From Enterobacter cancerogenus (GTDB lineage: Bacteria; Pseudomonadota; Gammaproteobacteria; Enterobacterales; Enterobacteriaceae), in assembly GCA_000773965.1 (NCBI GenBank), contig JRUP01000001.1, forward strand, positions 62,001 through 126,000: a stretch of 64,000 nt of DNA, written 5' to 3'. Made by a program: the position numbers and the translations under genes. The notes under the pieces are model-generated. The model saw only the letters and a program-made list of their open reading frames with translations, did not search any database and had not been told where the DNA came from. Positions 52,727 through 62,786 of the stretch are shown here, one piece after another; the first letter of the stretch is position 1; each line of letters begins with the position of its first letter.

Positions 52727-53935
52727 TCAGTTTTTCAGGTGACGACTCGCCAGACGAATCAGCAACGCAAGCGCAGCGGCAAGTGTGGAGAGCGCCACCA
52801 CGCCGGTCCAGCCAAAGTGCGCCAGCGCCAGGCTTCCAAGTGCCGCACCGGTCGCCATGCCGATAAACACCACGGTAAACATCAACGCATTCAGTCGGCT
52901 ACGTGCTTCCGGTGCCAGACTGTAGACCAACGTCTGATGCGCTACCAGCGTGGCCTGCACGCCCAAATCGAAGCCGATGGTGCTGATGATGATCAGGCCA
53001 ATCTGAGCCGGAACCGGTAACAGTGGCAGCAGGAACATCAGCGCAAATGACACCATCACCAGCGTGGCACCATACTGGGTGACACGGGCAGGGCCGATGC
53101 GATCCGCCACGCTTCCCGCCAGCGGTGCCGCCAGCGCACCCGCTGCACCCGCCAGACCAAACGCCCCTGCTACTGCACTGTCAAAATGGAAGCGCTCACT
53201 TAGCATCAGGGCCAGCGTTGACCAGAAAGCACTGAAACCTACTGATAGCAAACCCTGCGCCAGCGCAGCACGACGTAGCGTCTGGTGGTGTTGCCACAGG
53301 TGCGCCAGCGACAGCAGCAGACGTGGATAGCTGACAGAGGTGCCCGGTTTGAAGCGCGGCAACACACGCCACAGCGCGAGGCTAATCAACAGCACGGCCA
53401 CCGCCGCCACCATGTACATGGTGCGCCAGCCCAGATATTCCGCCACTACGCCGCTCACTACGCGTGACAGCAGAATACCGACCAGCAAGCCGGTCATCAC
53501 CGTGCCCACTGTTTTACCGCGACTGCGTTCTGGCGCGAGTGCCGCCGAAGCAGGCACGATGTCCTGCGCCACGGTGGCGGTCAAGCCGGTGACAAAGCTG
53601 GCGATCAGTAACGCATTAATGCCGCCAGAGAAGCCACACAGCAACAGCGCGGCGACCAGCATCAGTCCTTTAATCAGGATAATGGTGCGGCGGTCATGGC
53701 GGTCACCGAGCGGTGCCAGCAGCAGAATACCGAGTGCATATCCCGCCTGGGTCAGCATCGGCACCATACCAACACTGCCGATACCAACGTTAAATTGTTT
53801 GCTGATGATATCCAGCATCGGCTGGCTGTAGTAAATCGATGCCACGCTAAGCCCGGCTCCTGCGGCGAGCGTAAACACCAGCGGCGCTGGCAGTTTTTCA
53901 GCTGGCAATGCAGTAGATTGCGAAATGGCTGACAT
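52727..53935 (-). CDS. MFS transporter, drug/metabolite exporter type
   Basis: A 402-residue major facilitator protein with about 12 membrane helices, of the DHA1 YnfM/YgaY-like type. Motif A is GDRHDRRTIILIKG, motif C-like is LSRVVSGVVAEYLGW and the second-half motif is GSVADRIGPARV. GGGGGAA precedes the ATG (MSAISQSTAL). It is divergent from a LysR-type gene with 92 bp between, which likely controls it. Substrate unknown; the family exports drugs, sugars or amino acids. Confidence 0.87.
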   Translation of the reverse strand: MSAISQSTALPAEKLPAPLVFTLAAGAGLSVASIYYSQPMLDIISKQFNVGIGSVGMVPMLTQAGYALGILLLAPLGDRHDRRTIILIKGLMLVAALLLCGFSGGINALLIASFVTGLTATVAQDIVPASAALAPERSRGKTVGTVMTGLLVGILLSRVVSGVVAEYLGWRTMYMVAAVAVLLISLALWRVLPRFKPGTSVSYPRLLLSLAHLWQHHQTLRRAALAQGLLSVGFSAFWSTLALMLSERFHFDSAVAGAFGLAGAAGALAAPLAGSVADRIGPARVTQYGATLVMVSFALMFLLPLLPVPAQIGLIIISTIGFDLGVQATLVAHQTLVYSLAPEARSRLNALMFTVVFIGMATGAALGSLALAHFGWTGVVALSTLAAALALLIRLASRHLKN

Positions 53936-54027
53936 AGTGAATTCCCCCGTGAAAGTGCGCTTATTAAAGCGCGTCGCGGCCATACGCGGTAGACTCGTCA
54001 AACACAGAACTGTTATGCACGGTGCGT

Positions 54028-54957
54028 ATGAGCAATCCAACCAGTATTGACCGCATTGAACTGATGCAGACCTTTATTCGTATTGTCGAAAGTGGATCGC
54101 TGTCAGCCGCCGCTGCGCAGTTGGGCACGACACAACCCACCATCAGCCGCCGGTTGCAGGCACTGGAACAGCGGTTAGGACTGAAGCTGATTCTGCGAAC
54201 CACCCATGCACTAAAACTCACCGATGACGGCGAACGTTGCTATGCGCAGGCGCGGCAGTTACTGGCGACCTGGCACGCGCTAGAGGATGAACTGACCGGT
54301 TCCAGTGACGATCCGATTGGCACACTGCGCGTGCGTGCGCCCCATGCGTTTGGACAAGACCAGTTGATCGATCCGCTGGTGGATTACCTGCAGCGCTACC
54401 CGCGCTTGACGGTGGAGTGGATGCTCAATGATCGCACGCCGGACTTTATCAGTGAAAACGTCGACTGTGCGATTCAGGTGGGTGCAGTAAACGATCCCTC
54501 GCTGGTGGCGATTCTGCTGGCTGAAGTGCCGCGCTTTGTGGTCGCCGCACCTTCACTGCTGGCACAGCATGCGCCGATCGAGGATGTCAGCCAGCTCACC
54601 GAATTACCCTGGCTGGCACTGACCAGCTTTTACCGCAATGAACTTGCACTGCAACGTTTGAGTGATGGTCAGCCGTTGAACCTGCCGATTGCCCCGCGCC
54701 TCGCCAGCGACAGCTTATACGCCATTCGCAAAGCGGTACTGGCTGGCATGGGTGCGGCGATTGTGTCGTCGTGGGTGGTGCAGGAGGACTTAGCAAAAGG
54801 GGATTTGATTCAGCTGGTGCCCGAGTGGCAAGCGCCGCCGCTGCCGGTGTGGCTGACCTATCCGTGGGCCAGCTATTATCCCGCTCGTATGCGGCAGTTT
54901 TTCGCGATGATCAGAGAGGTGATGCCGAAACTGGCGGGCACACAGCCGGTACGGTGA
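54028..54957 (+). CDS. LysR family transcriptional regulator
   Basis: A 309-residue LysR-type regulator. The HTH is GSLSAAAAQLGTTQPTISRRLQALEQ, and the substrate-binding domain starts at about residue 90 (GTLRVRAPHAFGQDQLIDPLVDYL). The likely start is the ATG at 54028; a GTG two codons upstream is in frame, and neither has a strong ribosome site. Divergent placement suggests regulation of the MFS gene. Confidence 0.87.
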   Translation: MSNPTSIDRIELMQTFIRIVESGSLSAAAAQLGTTQPTISRRLQALEQRLGLKLILRTTHALKLTDDGERCYAQARQLLATWHALEDELTGSSDDPIGTLRVRAPHAFGQDQLIDPLVDYLQRYPRLTVEWMLNDRTPDFISENVDCAIQVGAVNDPSLVAILLAEVPRFVVAAPSLLAQHAPIEDVSQLTELPWLALTSFYRNELALQRLSDGQPLNLPIAPRLASDSLYAIRKAVLAGMGAAIVSSWVVQEDLAKGDLIQLVPEWQAPPLPVWLTYPWASYYPARMRQFFAMIREVMPKLAGTQPVR

Positions 54958-54961
54958 GGGT

Positions 54962-54987
54962 CCAGGGCGCCATAATGGCGCACCTGG
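54962..54987. terminator. GC-rich palindrome between LysR gene and yqhA
   Basis: CCAGG (54962-54966) and CCTGG (54983-54987) flank the palindrome GCGCCATAATGGCGC (54967-54981), making a stem with one bulged base. It resembles the CGCCAT..ATGGCG core of 2951-2967. It sits in the 39-bp gap of convergent genes. Confidence 0.55.
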
Positions 54988-54996
54988 CACACGAAA

Positions 54997-55494
54997 TTAC
55001 TTCTTCTCGACCTTCGACATATTATCCAGCCAGCCCATCACAAAGGCCGACAGCACAAAGGTCAGGTGGATAATCACGTACCACATCAGCTTGCTGTCAT
55101 CGACATTGCGCGCGTCCATAAAGATGCGCAGCAGGTGGATCGATGAAATCGCCACAATCGAAGCCGCGACTTTGTTCTTCAGCGAGCCGGAATCCATCTT
55201 GCCCAGCCAGCTCAGCTTCTCTTTGTTCTCATCAATATCCAGCTTAGAAACAAAGTTCTCATAGCCAGAGAGCATCACCATCACCAGCAATCCGCCGACC
55301 AGCGTCATGTCCACCAGCGACAGCAGCAGCAGAATCAGATCGTTCTCAGCAATGCTGAGTATGTTGGGCAACAGGTGAAAAATTTCCTGGAAAAATTTAA
55401 CGGTCAGCGCCAGCAGCCCCAGCGAAAGTCCAATGTAAACCGGAGCCAGCAACCAGCGCGATGAATACATCAGGTTCTCGATAAAACGTTCCAT
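54997..55494 (-). CDS. yqhA: TIGR00645 family inner-membrane protein YqhA
   Basis: A 165-residue membrane protein almost identical in pattern to E. coli YqhA (164 residues): [45 protein letters not shown] and [20 protein letters not shown]. Three to four membrane helices are predicted. The function is unknown. TGGGAA lies before the ATG. It follows kdpD on the same strand after 54 bp, in the position where kdpE would be expected, but it is not related to kdpE. Confidence 0.93.
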   Translation of the reverse strand: MERFIENLMYSSRWLLAPVYIGLSLGLLALTVKFFQEIFHLLPNILSIAENDLILLLLSLVDMTLVGGLLVMVMLSGYENFVSKLDIDENKEKLSWLGKMDSGSLKNKVAASIVAISSIHLLRIFMDARNVDDSKLMWYVIIHLTFVLSAFVMGWLDNMSKVEKK

Positions 55495-55548
55495 AATTTC
55501 CCATTAATCAACAGACAAGTGGTCGATTATAACCGAACTTGTGTGAAG

Positions 55549-58224
55549 TTATTTCAGCGGTTCTTCAGAAATTTCAGGGGCCGCTGGCAGCGGCAGTGAC
55601 AAGCGAAACTCTGCGCCCCCTTCCGGTCGGTTTTCCGCCCAAATACGCCCGCGATGGGATTCAATAATGGTTTTGCTGATCGCCAAACCCAGTCCGACAC
55701 CGGGTACCGCCGACTCCTTATCACCGCGCGCAAACTTGTCGAAAATGCGCGTCATGTTCTCAACGGCGATGCCCGGACCGTTGTCCCACACCGCAATCTC
55801 CAGCCGCTCTTTGTCACGCCAGGCGCGAATACCGTGCTGCGCGGCGTTACCGGCATATTTGAGGCTGTTCTCGATCAGATTGGTAAACACCCGCTCCAGC
55901 ATCGCGCTATCGCCTTTGATCAGCACCATCTCCGGCGGCAGTTCCAGTGCGAAATCATGCCCTTTTAGCGACGGCCCCATGCTGCTCAGCGCCCCCCCAA
56001 TCACTTCATCCAGCGCCACCCACTCCTCGCGCAAATTCAGTCCGCCAGACTGAATACGCGCCATATCCAGCATATTGCTCACCAACCGAATGGTACTTAA
56101 TGTCTGTTCCCGAATCTGGTTCGCCTGGCCGACATATTTTGAGTTATCGCCGGCCAGATCCAGCATCAGCATTTCCGCCTGACCAAACAGCACCGTCAGC
56201 GGCGTGCGCAGGTCATGCGACAGCGCGGACAGCAGCGCATTACGCAGCTGTTCACGTTCCGCCGCGAGGCGTGAAGCGGCTTCACTTTGCGACAGCGCCA
56301 TGCGTTCCAGCGCGTTGGCGATCAGCACCGTGAAAGTTTCAACTAAACGCTGCTGTTCCGGGATCATCAGTTGGCGCAGATTTTCCGGCTCTACCACCAA
56401 CAGTCCACGGCAGTGATTCCCGCTTTTCAACGGCAGAATTTGGTACGGTACCGCTGGCAAGGTATCGGTGCCTGCACCGGCGGGTTGTGCTTTGCTAAAG
56501 CTCCATTTAGCGATGCCGAGATCGGGCGGCGTACCAATACTGCTCTCACCTACCGCCTGTAGTTCACCCTGCTCATCCGGCAGCAGCAGTTGGCTGCGCG
56601 CCTGCAAGGTGACATCAATCACGCGCTGGCTGGTGGCGGCGATGTCCTGTGGCGTGAGCGCGCTGCCGAGCGATTTCGCCATCTCATACAAATGCCGCGC
56701 ACGCTGTTCACGATAGCGCGCGACTTTAGCCTGATAACGCACGCCTGCTGTCAGGTTCCCGACGATCACCCCTACCGCCAGCATCACCGCGAAGGTCACC
56801 AGATACTGCAAATCCGATACCGCCACGGTGCCGGTCGGGGCGACAAAGAACAGGTCAAAAGCCAGGATGTTGATCACCGTGGCAAACACCGAGGGCCAGC
56901 GGCCAAAGCGCAGCGCGACTAACACCACGGCTAACAGATAAATCATCACGCCGTTGGCCGGATCGAACTCCACCAGCAGCCAGCGGCCGACAATGGTGAC
57001 CAGCATACACAGCGCAATCGCCATCAGGCAGCCGCGCAGATGCAGCCGCCACTTATCACTGTTGGCCTGTTTACCGCCCATCGGATGCGGCGCGTCGCGC
57101 ACCGGTTCGTCCAGTGCCACCACCAGCAAATCGAGGTCTGGGCCAAGCTGGCCCAAACGCTGGGCAAAACTGTCGCGCCGCCAGCGCCGTTGCGGCTGAC
57201 GACCGGTGACGATTTTGCCGAGATTATGCTCGCGCGCATAACGCAGCACGGCGCGGGCTTCATCGGGATCGGACAGGGTGGCGGTTTCCGCACCCAGCTC
57301 TTGGGCCAGTTGCAGCGTGCGCAGAATGGCACGACGACGCGCTTCCGGCAGGCGATTCAGACGCGGCGTTTCTACGTACACCGCGTGCCACTCGCTGCCG
57401 AGGCGCGCGGCTAAACGCGCGGCGGTGCGCACCAGTTTTTCACTGCCGGTGTCGTCGCCGATGCACAATAAAATGGCGTCACGTGTGTGCCAGACTTTGT
57501 CGCGGCCCTGCTGGTCGCGCCAGGCTCGCATCTGGTCGTCCACGCGGTCCGCGGTGCGGCGCAGCGCCAGTTCGCGCAGGGCAAACAGGTTGCCTTTGCG
57601 GAAGAAGTTTTCAATCGCGCGCTCAGCGCGATCGCCGACGTAGACTTTGCCCTCTTTCAGCCGTTGACGCAGATCGTCCGGTGGCAGATCCACCAGCACC
57701 ACCTCATCGGCGCTATCGAAAAACGGATCGGGTACGGTTTCGCGCACCTGAATGCCGGTCACGCCACCAACCACATCGTTGAGGCTTTCCAGATGCTGCA
57801 CGTTGACGGTGGTGATCACGTCGATGCCCGCTTCCAGCAACTCCTCGATGTCCTGCCAGCGCTTGGGATGACGCGAACCCTGCACATTAGTGTGCGCCAG
57901 TTCGTCCATCAGAATCACCGCCGGATGGCGAGCCAATGCCGCATCGAGGTCGAATTCAGCGTGCCGTGAACGCCCGGTGGCGCGACGTGGCAAAACCGCC
58001 AGGCCGTTGAGCAGCGCAGCGGTTTCTTCACGTCCATGGGTTTCCACCACACCCGCCAGCACATCGAGGCCTTGCGCACGTAAACGCTGTGCCTCCTGCA
58101 GCATGGCGAAGGTTTTCCCCACGCCCGCACAGGCGCCAAAGTAGATTTTCAGCTTACCGCGATGGCTGTCGCTGTGATTCAGCAACAGCGCATCGGGATC
58201 GGGGCGGGTGATTTCGTCGTTCAT
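55549..58224 (-). CDS. kdpD: K+-sensing histidine kinase
   Basis: An 891-residue membrane sensor kinase that activates the kdp operon via KdpE under K+ limitation or salt stress. The N-terminal KdpD domain has Walker A FGACAGVGKT (residues 29-38) and VILMDELAHTN; a Usp-like domain follows. Four membrane helices occupy about residues 400-500, then a GAF-like region. The phosphorylated His is His670 in SALSHDLRTPL; the N box is FTNLIENSLKYA and the G boxes DNGPGI and GVGLGLAI. The kinase core is complete. kdpE does not follow; the next gene is yqhA. The gene starts 45 bp after kdpC, and the gap holds a palindrome. Confidence 0.96.
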   Translation of the reverse strand: MNDEITRPDPDALLLNHSDSHRGKLKIYFGACAGVGKTFAMLQEAQRLRAQGLDVLAGVVETHGREETAALLNGLAVLPRRATGRSRHAEFDLDAALARHPAVILMDELAHTNVQGSRHPKRWQDIEELLEAGIDVITTVNVQHLESLNDVVGGVTGIQVRETVPDPFFDSADEVVLVDLPPDDLRQRLKEGKVYVGDRAERAIENFFRKGNLFALRELALRRTADRVDDQMRAWRDQQGRDKVWHTRDAILLCIGDDTGSEKLVRTAARLAARLGSEWHAVYVETPRLNRLPEARRRAILRTLQLAQELGAETATLSDPDEARAVLRYAREHNLGKIVTGRQPQRRWRRDSFAQRLGQLGPDLDLLVVALDEPVRDAPHPMGGKQANSDKWRLHLRGCLMAIALCMLVTIVGRWLLVEFDPANGVMIYLLAVVLVALRFGRWPSVFATVINILAFDLFFVAPTGTVAVSDLQYLVTFAVMLAVGVIVGNLTAGVRYQAKVARYREQRARHLYEMAKSLGSALTPQDIAATSQRVIDVTLQARSQLLLPDEQGELQAVGESSIGTPPDLGIAKWSFSKAQPAGAGTDTLPAVPYQILPLKSGNHCRGLLVVEPENLRQLMIPEQQRLVETFTVLIANALERMALSQSEAASRLAAEREQLRNALLSALSHDLRTPLTVLFGQAEMLMLDLAGDNSKYVGQANQIREQTLSTIRLVSNMLDMARIQSGGLNLREEWVALDEVIGGALSSMGPSLKGHDFALELPPEMVLIKGDSAMLERVFTNLIENSLKYAGNAAQHGIRAWRDKERLEIAVWDNGPGIAVENMTRIFDKFARGDKESAVPGVGLGLAISKTIIESHRGRIWAENRPEGGAEFRLSLPLPAAPEISEEPLK

Positions 58225-58242
58225 CAGTTATCCGTCGTGAAA

Positions 58243-58260
58243 AGCGCGATAAATCGCGCT
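58243..58260. repeat. Palindrome in the kdpC-kdpD junction
   Basis: AGCGCGATAAATCGCGCT is a perfect palindromic stem of 8 bp around AA. It falls in the 45-bp gap between kdpC and kdpD. The core is close to GCGTGATAAATCACGC at 31988-32003. It may reduce read-through into kdpD or mark an mRNA processing site. Confidence 0.55.
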
Positions 58261-58269
58261 ATCAATCAA

Positions 58270-58842
58270 TTATCCCTGCAGCGCATCCAGCGCCATATTC
58301 AGCCGCAACACGTTCACCGTCTCTTCACCGATAAACGGCAGCAGCGGACGCTCAGTGTTACGGGCAATCAGCGCTTCCACATCCTTCAGCGCCATATTGC
58401 GCGCTGCCGCCACACGCGGTGCCTGCCACAGTGCGGCTTCTGGCGAAATATCCGGATCGAGCCCACTCGCCGATGCGGTCACCAGCTCAACCGGTACCGC
58501 AGTTGGAGCCTGTGGATTGGCGGTGCGCAGCGCAGCCACGCGCTCGGCCACCGCTTTGTCCAATGCCGGATTGCTCGCCGCCAGGTTGCTGCCGCTGGAG
58601 GCCAATGCGTTATAGGGCGCATCGCCGGTCGCTGATGGGCGGCCCCAGAAATGGCCGGGCTGCGTAAACACCTGACCAATCAAATCGGAACCGCGCTCCG
58701 CGCCATCCTGCTCAATCAACGAACCGTTGGCCTGTGACGGAAACCACCACTGCGCTAAGCCGGTGGTCAGCAGCGGATAGACCGCGCCGGTTAACAGCGT
58801 CAGCAGTATTAACAATACAATAGCCGGACGTAACTGACTCAT
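58270..58842 (-). CDS. kdpC: K+-transporting ATPase subunit C
   Basis: A 190-residue subunit with one N-terminal membrane helix ([20 protein letters not shown]) and a periplasmic-side or soluble domain. The family segments [40 protein letters not shown] and [20 protein letters not shown] are intact. It stabilises the KdpFABC complex and increases ATP affinity. The start ATG has AAGGAG upstream (aaGGAGAAGAGAAATG). It lies 11 bp downstream of kdpB. Confidence 0.96.
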   Translation of the reverse strand: MSQLRPAIVLLILLTLLTGAVYPLLTTGLAQWWFPSQANGSLIEQDGAERGSDLIGQVFTQPGHFWGRPSATGDAPYNALASSGSNLAASNPALDKAVAERVAALRTANPQAPTAVPVELVTASASGLDPDISPEAALWQAPRVAAARNMALKDVEALIARNTERPLLPFIGEETVNVLRLNMALDALQG

Positions 58843-58853
58843 TTCTCTTCTCC

Positions 58854-60902
58854 TTAAACCAGACCAAACAGCGTCAGCAGCAGGTCGATGGCTTTAATAC
58901 CGATAAACGGCACCACTAATCCGCCGACACCGTAAATCCACAGGTTGCGACGCAGCAGCGCGGCAGCACTCATCGGACGGTAGCTCACGCCTTTTAGCGC
59001 CAGCGGAATCAGGAACACAATCACCAGCGCGTTGAAAATCACCGCCGACAGAATCGCTGAGTTCGGTGAGTGCAGGTGCATCACGTTCAGCATATTGAGC
59101 TGCGGATAGGTGGCCGCAAACGCCGCCGGGATGATGGCGAAATACTTCGCCACGTCGTTGGCGATACTGAAGGTGGTCAGCGAACCGCGCGTCATCAGCA
59201 TCTGTTTACCGATGTGCACCACTTCCAGCAGTTTGGTGGGGTTGGAGTCGAGATCGACCATGTTCCCGGCCTCTTTTGCCGCCTGCGTGCCCGAGTTCAT
59301 CGCCACTGCCACGTCGGCTTGCGCCAGCGCGGGGGCGTCGTTGGTGCCATCGCCGGTCATCGCCACTAAACGCCCTTCCGCCTGATACTGGCGGATCAGT
59401 GCCAGCTTGGCTTCCGGCGTCGCTTCCGAGAGGAAATCATCCACGCCCGCTTCTGCCGCGATGGCCGCCGCCGTCAGCGGGTTATCGCCGGTAATCATCA
59501 CCGTCTTGATGCCCATTTTGCGCAGCTCGGCAAAACGTTCTTTGATGCCGCCTTTGACGATATCTTTTAGCGCCACCACGCCCAGCACCAGTGCGCCTTC
59601 GGCCACCACCAGTGGTGTGCCACCCGCGCGCGCCACTTCTTCGACGCTGGCGTTCACTTCTGCCGGGAAACGGCCGTTGTTGGCTTCGATATGGCGGCGA
59701 ACCGCGTCAACGGCCCCTTTACGAATCAGACGATCCTGCACGTTGACGCCGCTCATGCGCGTTTGCGCCGAAAACGGAATAAAACTCGCGCCCATGCTGC
59801 TGAGATCGCGTTCGCGCAGGTTAAATTTTTGCTTCGCCAGCACCACGATGCTGCGCCCTTCCGGGGTTTCATCCGCCAGCGAGGCCAGCTGCGCGGCGTC
59901 CGCTAACTGCTGCTCGGTGACGCCAGGTGCAGGCATAAACTGCGTCGCCTGGCGGTTACCCAGCGTGATGGTGCCGGTTTTATCCAGCATCAGCACATCG
60001 ACGTCGCCCGCAGCTTCCACCGCACGACCGCTGGTGGCGATGACATTAGCACCGAGCATGCGGCTCATCCCCGCCACGCCAATCGCCGACAGCAAGCCGC
60101 CGATGGTGGTCGGAATCAGGCACACCAGCAATGCCACCAGTACCGTCACGCTCACCGGCGTGCCGCCATAAGCGGAGAACGGCCACAAGGTTGCGGTTGC
60201 CAGCAGGAACACGATGGTCAGCGACACCAGCAGAATGGTCAGCGCGATCTCGTTCGGCGTTTTGCGGCGTTTGGCACCTTCGACCATGGCAATCATGCGA
60301 TCAAGGAAGGTTTCGCCCGGATTGACGCTGCACTGGATCACCAGCCAGTCAGAAAGAATGCGCGTACCGCCCGTTACCGACGAAAAATCGCCGCCGGATT
60401 CACGGATCACCGGCGCCGATTCGCCGGTAATCGCACTCTCATCCACGGAAGCGCCGCCTTCCAGCACTTCGCCGTCACACGGGATGATGTCACCCGCTTC
60501 CACCAGCACCACGTCGCCTTTACGCAAGGTGTCTGCCGCTACCGGCTGCCACTGCGCGCCATGACGTGGCTCAGCCAGCTTTTTCGCATCGCTGGTTTTG
60601 CTGATGCCTTTCAGGCTGTTAGCCTGCGCTTTGCTGCGCCCTTCCGCCAGCGCTTCAGCGAAGTTAGCAAACAGCACCGTGAACCACAGCCAGATGGCGA
60701 CACCGGCGGTAAACCCGGCGTTGCCGCTCAGATGGCCTGTCAGCATGCCGATGGCCAGCAGCGAGGTCAGCACGCTGCCGAGCCACACCAGGAACATTAC
60801 CGGGTTGCGAAACTGCACGCGCGGATCGAGTTTCTTCACCGCATCCAGCACCGCGGTTTTCGTCAGCGCTGCATCAAACAGCGCCAGTTGTTGACGACTC
60901 AT
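58854..60902 (-). CDS. kdpB: K+-transporting P-type ATPase subunit B
   Basis: The 682-residue catalytic subunit, matching E. coli KdpB in length. The phosphorylated Asp is in [10 protein letters not shown] (near residue 307), the A-domain loop is [10 protein letters not shown], the nucleotide domain has [10 protein letters not shown], and the hinge is [20 protein letters not shown]. The serine of the TGES loop region that is phosphorylated to switch the pump off in E. coli is also present. It lies 7 bp downstream of kdpA. Confidence 0.97.
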   Translation of the reverse strand: MSRQQLALFDAALTKTAVLDAVKKLDPRVQFRNPVMFLVWLGSVLTSLLAIGMLTGHLSGNAGFTAGVAIWLWFTVLFANFAEALAEGRSKAQANSLKGISKTSDAKKLAEPRHGAQWQPVAADTLRKGDVVLVEAGDIIPCDGEVLEGGASVDESAITGESAPVIRESGGDFSSVTGGTRILSDWLVIQCSVNPGETFLDRMIAMVEGAKRRKTPNEIALTILLVSLTIVFLLATATLWPFSAYGGTPVSVTVLVALLVCLIPTTIGGLLSAIGVAGMSRMLGANVIATSGRAVEAAGDVDVLMLDKTGTITLGNRQATQFMPAPGVTEQQLADAAQLASLADETPEGRSIVVLAKQKFNLRERDLSSMGASFIPFSAQTRMSGVNVQDRLIRKGAVDAVRRHIEANNGRFPAEVNASVEEVARAGGTPLVVAEGALVLGVVALKDIVKGGIKERFAELRKMGIKTVMITGDNPLTAAAIAAEAGVDDFLSEATPEAKLALIRQYQAEGRLVAMTGDGTNDAPALAQADVAVAMNSGTQAAKEAGNMVDLDSNPTKLLEVVHIGKQMLMTRGSLTTFSIANDVAKYFAIIPAAFAATYPQLNMLNVMHLHSPNSAILSAVIFNALVIVFLIPLALKGVSYRPMSAAALLRRNLWIYGVGGLVVPFIGIKAIDLLLTLFGLV

Positions 60903-60909
60903 GATTCCG

Positions 60910-62589
60910 TTATCCCTGAATTAATTGCAGATGTTCCGCCACCGGGCCGAGAGCCAGTGCGGGGATAAAGGTCAGTGCCCCCACCAGCAATACGGTGCCA
61001 ATCAGCAGCGCGATAAACAATGGACCGTGGGTCGGTAACGTACCGTTGCCCACCGGCTGGATTTTCTTCGCCGCCAGTGAGCCAGCGATCGCCATCACCG
61101 GAATGATGATGCCGAAGCGTCCCACCAACATGCAGAAGGCCAGCAACAGGTTCCAGAACGGGGTGTTGGCGCTCAAACCGGCAAAAGCACTGCCGTTGTT
61201 GTTAGATGCAGACGAAACGGCATACAGCACTTCGCTGAAGCCGTGGATGCCTGGATTCGCCATACCGGCGCGCCCTGCATCCGTCATCATTGCCAGTGCG
61301 GTCCCCAGCAGCACCAGGGTAGGCGTCACCAGAATCGCCAGTGCGGTCATTTTCATCTCCCACACGTCGATTTTTTTACCCATGTATTCAGGTGTGCGAC
61401 CAATCATCAGACCGGCGATAAACACCCCGAGCAGCACAAACAGCAGCATGCCGTACAACCCGGCACCGACGCCGCCGAACACCACTTCACCCAGCTGCAT
61501 CAGCCACATCGGCACCATGCCGCCGAGGGCAGTAAAGGAGTCATGCATGGCATTCACCGCACCGCACGAGGCTGCGGTGGTGATCACCGCAAACAGGCTG
61601 GAGTTGAGGATGCCAAAGCGCGTCTCTTTGCCTTCCATGTTGATGGCGCTGTCTGCACCGAGTGCCAGGAAGTGCGGATTACCGCGCAGCTCTGCCCACA
61701 TCACGGTAACCACCGCCAGCACAAACATGATGGTCATCGCCCACAGCAGCATGTGGCCCTGACGGCGGTCGCCCAGATGCTGACCGAAGGTGAAGCACAG
61801 CGCCGCAGGGATCAGAAAGATACTCAGCATCTGCACAAAGTTGGTCAGCGCGGTCGGGTTTTCAAACGGATGGGCTGAGTTAACGTTAAAGAAGCCGCCG
61901 CCGTTGGTGCCGAGCATTTTGATCGCTTCCTGCGAAGCCACCGGACCGAGTGGCAGCGTTTGCTTCGCCCCTTCCAGCGTGGTGAGTGCGTGATAAGGCT
62001 CAAACGTCTGGATGCTGCCCTGATAAACAAAGAACAGCGCTATCAGCAGGCTGATCGGCAGCAGCACATACACCGTGATACGTGTCAGGTCGCGCCAGGC
62101 GTTGCCCAGCGTTTCCAGTGAGCGATTGGCAAAACCGCGAATCAGCGCAAAGGCCACCGCGATGCCGGTCGCCGCCGACAGGAAGTTTTGCACCGTAAGG
62201 CCCGCCATCTGGCTAAAATAGCTCACCGTGCTTTCGCCCGCGTAAGCCTGCCAGTTGGTGTTGGTGACAAAGCTGACGGCGGTGTTGAGCGCCAGATCCC
62301 AGCTTAGATTAGGCAAGTGTTGCGGGTTGAGCGGCAGCGACCCCTGCGACATCAAAATCGCCAGCAATAATAAGAACCCCAGCGCGTTGAACAGCAGGAT
62401 CGCCAGCAGATAGTGCGGCCAGCGCATGGCGCCACTCTCCACACCGGCCAGCCGCCACAGCGCCCGCTCGGTACGCGGCAACAGCGGCTTGTCAGCCACT
62501 AACACCGCAAGAAAACGCCCCAGCGGTTGTGCCAGTACCATCAGCACCAGCAGATAGACCGCAATCAGTAAAAACGCATTCGCAGCCAT
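60910..62589 (-). CDS. kdpA: K+-transporting ATPase subunit A (channel-like)
   Basis: A 559-residue membrane subunit of the SKT superfamily that selects K+. The selectivity-filter region includes [20 protein letters not shown], with other filter repeats [32 protein letters not shown] and [15 protein letters not shown]. It has about ten membrane helices. Its ATG overlaps the kdpF stop as TGATG, indicating translational coupling. The length is close to the E. coli 557. Confidence 0.97.
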   Translation of the reverse strand: MAANAFLLIAVYLLVLMVLAQPLGRFLAVLVADKPLLPRTERALWRLAGVESGAMRWPHYLLAILLFNALGFLLLLAILMSQGSLPLNPQHLPNLSWDLALNTAVSFVTNTNWQAYAGESTVSYFSQMAGLTVQNFLSAATGIAVAFALIRGFANRSLETLGNAWRDLTRITVYVLLPISLLIALFFVYQGSIQTFEPYHALTTLEGAKQTLPLGPVASQEAIKMLGTNGGGFFNVNSAHPFENPTALTNFVQMLSIFLIPAALCFTFGQHLGDRRQGHMLLWAMTIMFVLAVVTVMWAELRGNPHFLALGADSAINMEGKETRFGILNSSLFAVITTAASCGAVNAMHDSFTALGGMVPMWLMQLGEVVFGGVGAGLYGMLLFVLLGVFIAGLMIGRTPEYMGKKIDVWEMKMTALAILVTPTLVLLGTALAMMTDAGRAGMANPGIHGFSEVLYAVSSASNNNGSAFAGLSANTPFWNLLLAFCMLVGRFGIIIPVMAIAGSLAAKKIQPVGNGTLPTHGPLFIALLIGTVLLVGALTFIPALALGPVAEHLQLIQG

Positions 62590-62678
62590 CAGAATGCCTC
62601 CGCATTAAGCAGGGCATAAATCAGGTAGCCCAACAAGATAAACACCAGCACGATGCCGGCAATCACGCCCACGCTCAC
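62589..62678 (-). CDS. kdpF: K+-transporting ATPase small subunit F
   Basis: A 29-residue single-helix protein too short for ordinary ORF calling. It reads as V(M)[16 protein letters not shown] followed by [12 protein letters not shown], closely matching E. coli KdpF (29 residues, ends LINAEAF). It starts with GTG, 7 bp after GGAGG, and its TGA overlaps the kdpA ATG. KdpF stabilises the KdpABC complex. It is the first gene of the operon. Confidence 0.95.
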   Translation of the reverse strand: MSVGVIAGIVLVFILLGYLIYALLNAEAF

Positions 62679-62756
62679 AGCAACCTCCAGAGGATTTGGT
62701 AGTGCTGCAAGCATGCGCGGCGCGGCATAAAGAAGGGGTAAAAAGGCGGGAATCCG

Positions 62757-62779
62757 GCGTAAAGAAAGTATAAAAATGC
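62757..62779 (-). promoter_or_regulatory. KdpE-box-like sequence upstream of kdpF
   Basis: On the minus strand the sequence reads TTTTTATACTTTCTTTAC (62776-62759). This differs by very little from the E. coli KdpE site upstream of kdpFABC (TTTATA and TTTACA half-sites in the order TTTTTATACTTTTTTTACA, recalled from memory). It lies about 80 bp upstream of the kdpF start and only 7 bp past the end of the HD-GYP gene. Confidence 0.7.
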
Positions 62780-62786
62780 TGTCGAA

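Noticed and set aside
55495..55548. Possible remnant of kdpE between kdpD and yqhA
   Set aside because: The 54-bp gap is too short and contains no response-regulator motif; nothing recognisable remains.
59407..60171. 254-codon open frame on the plus strand
   Set aside because: Antisense to kdpB; Ser/Ala/Pro-rich shadow with no plausible start signal.
61243..61878. 211-codon open frame on the plus strand
   Set aside because: Antisense to kdpA; typical low-complexity shadow translation.
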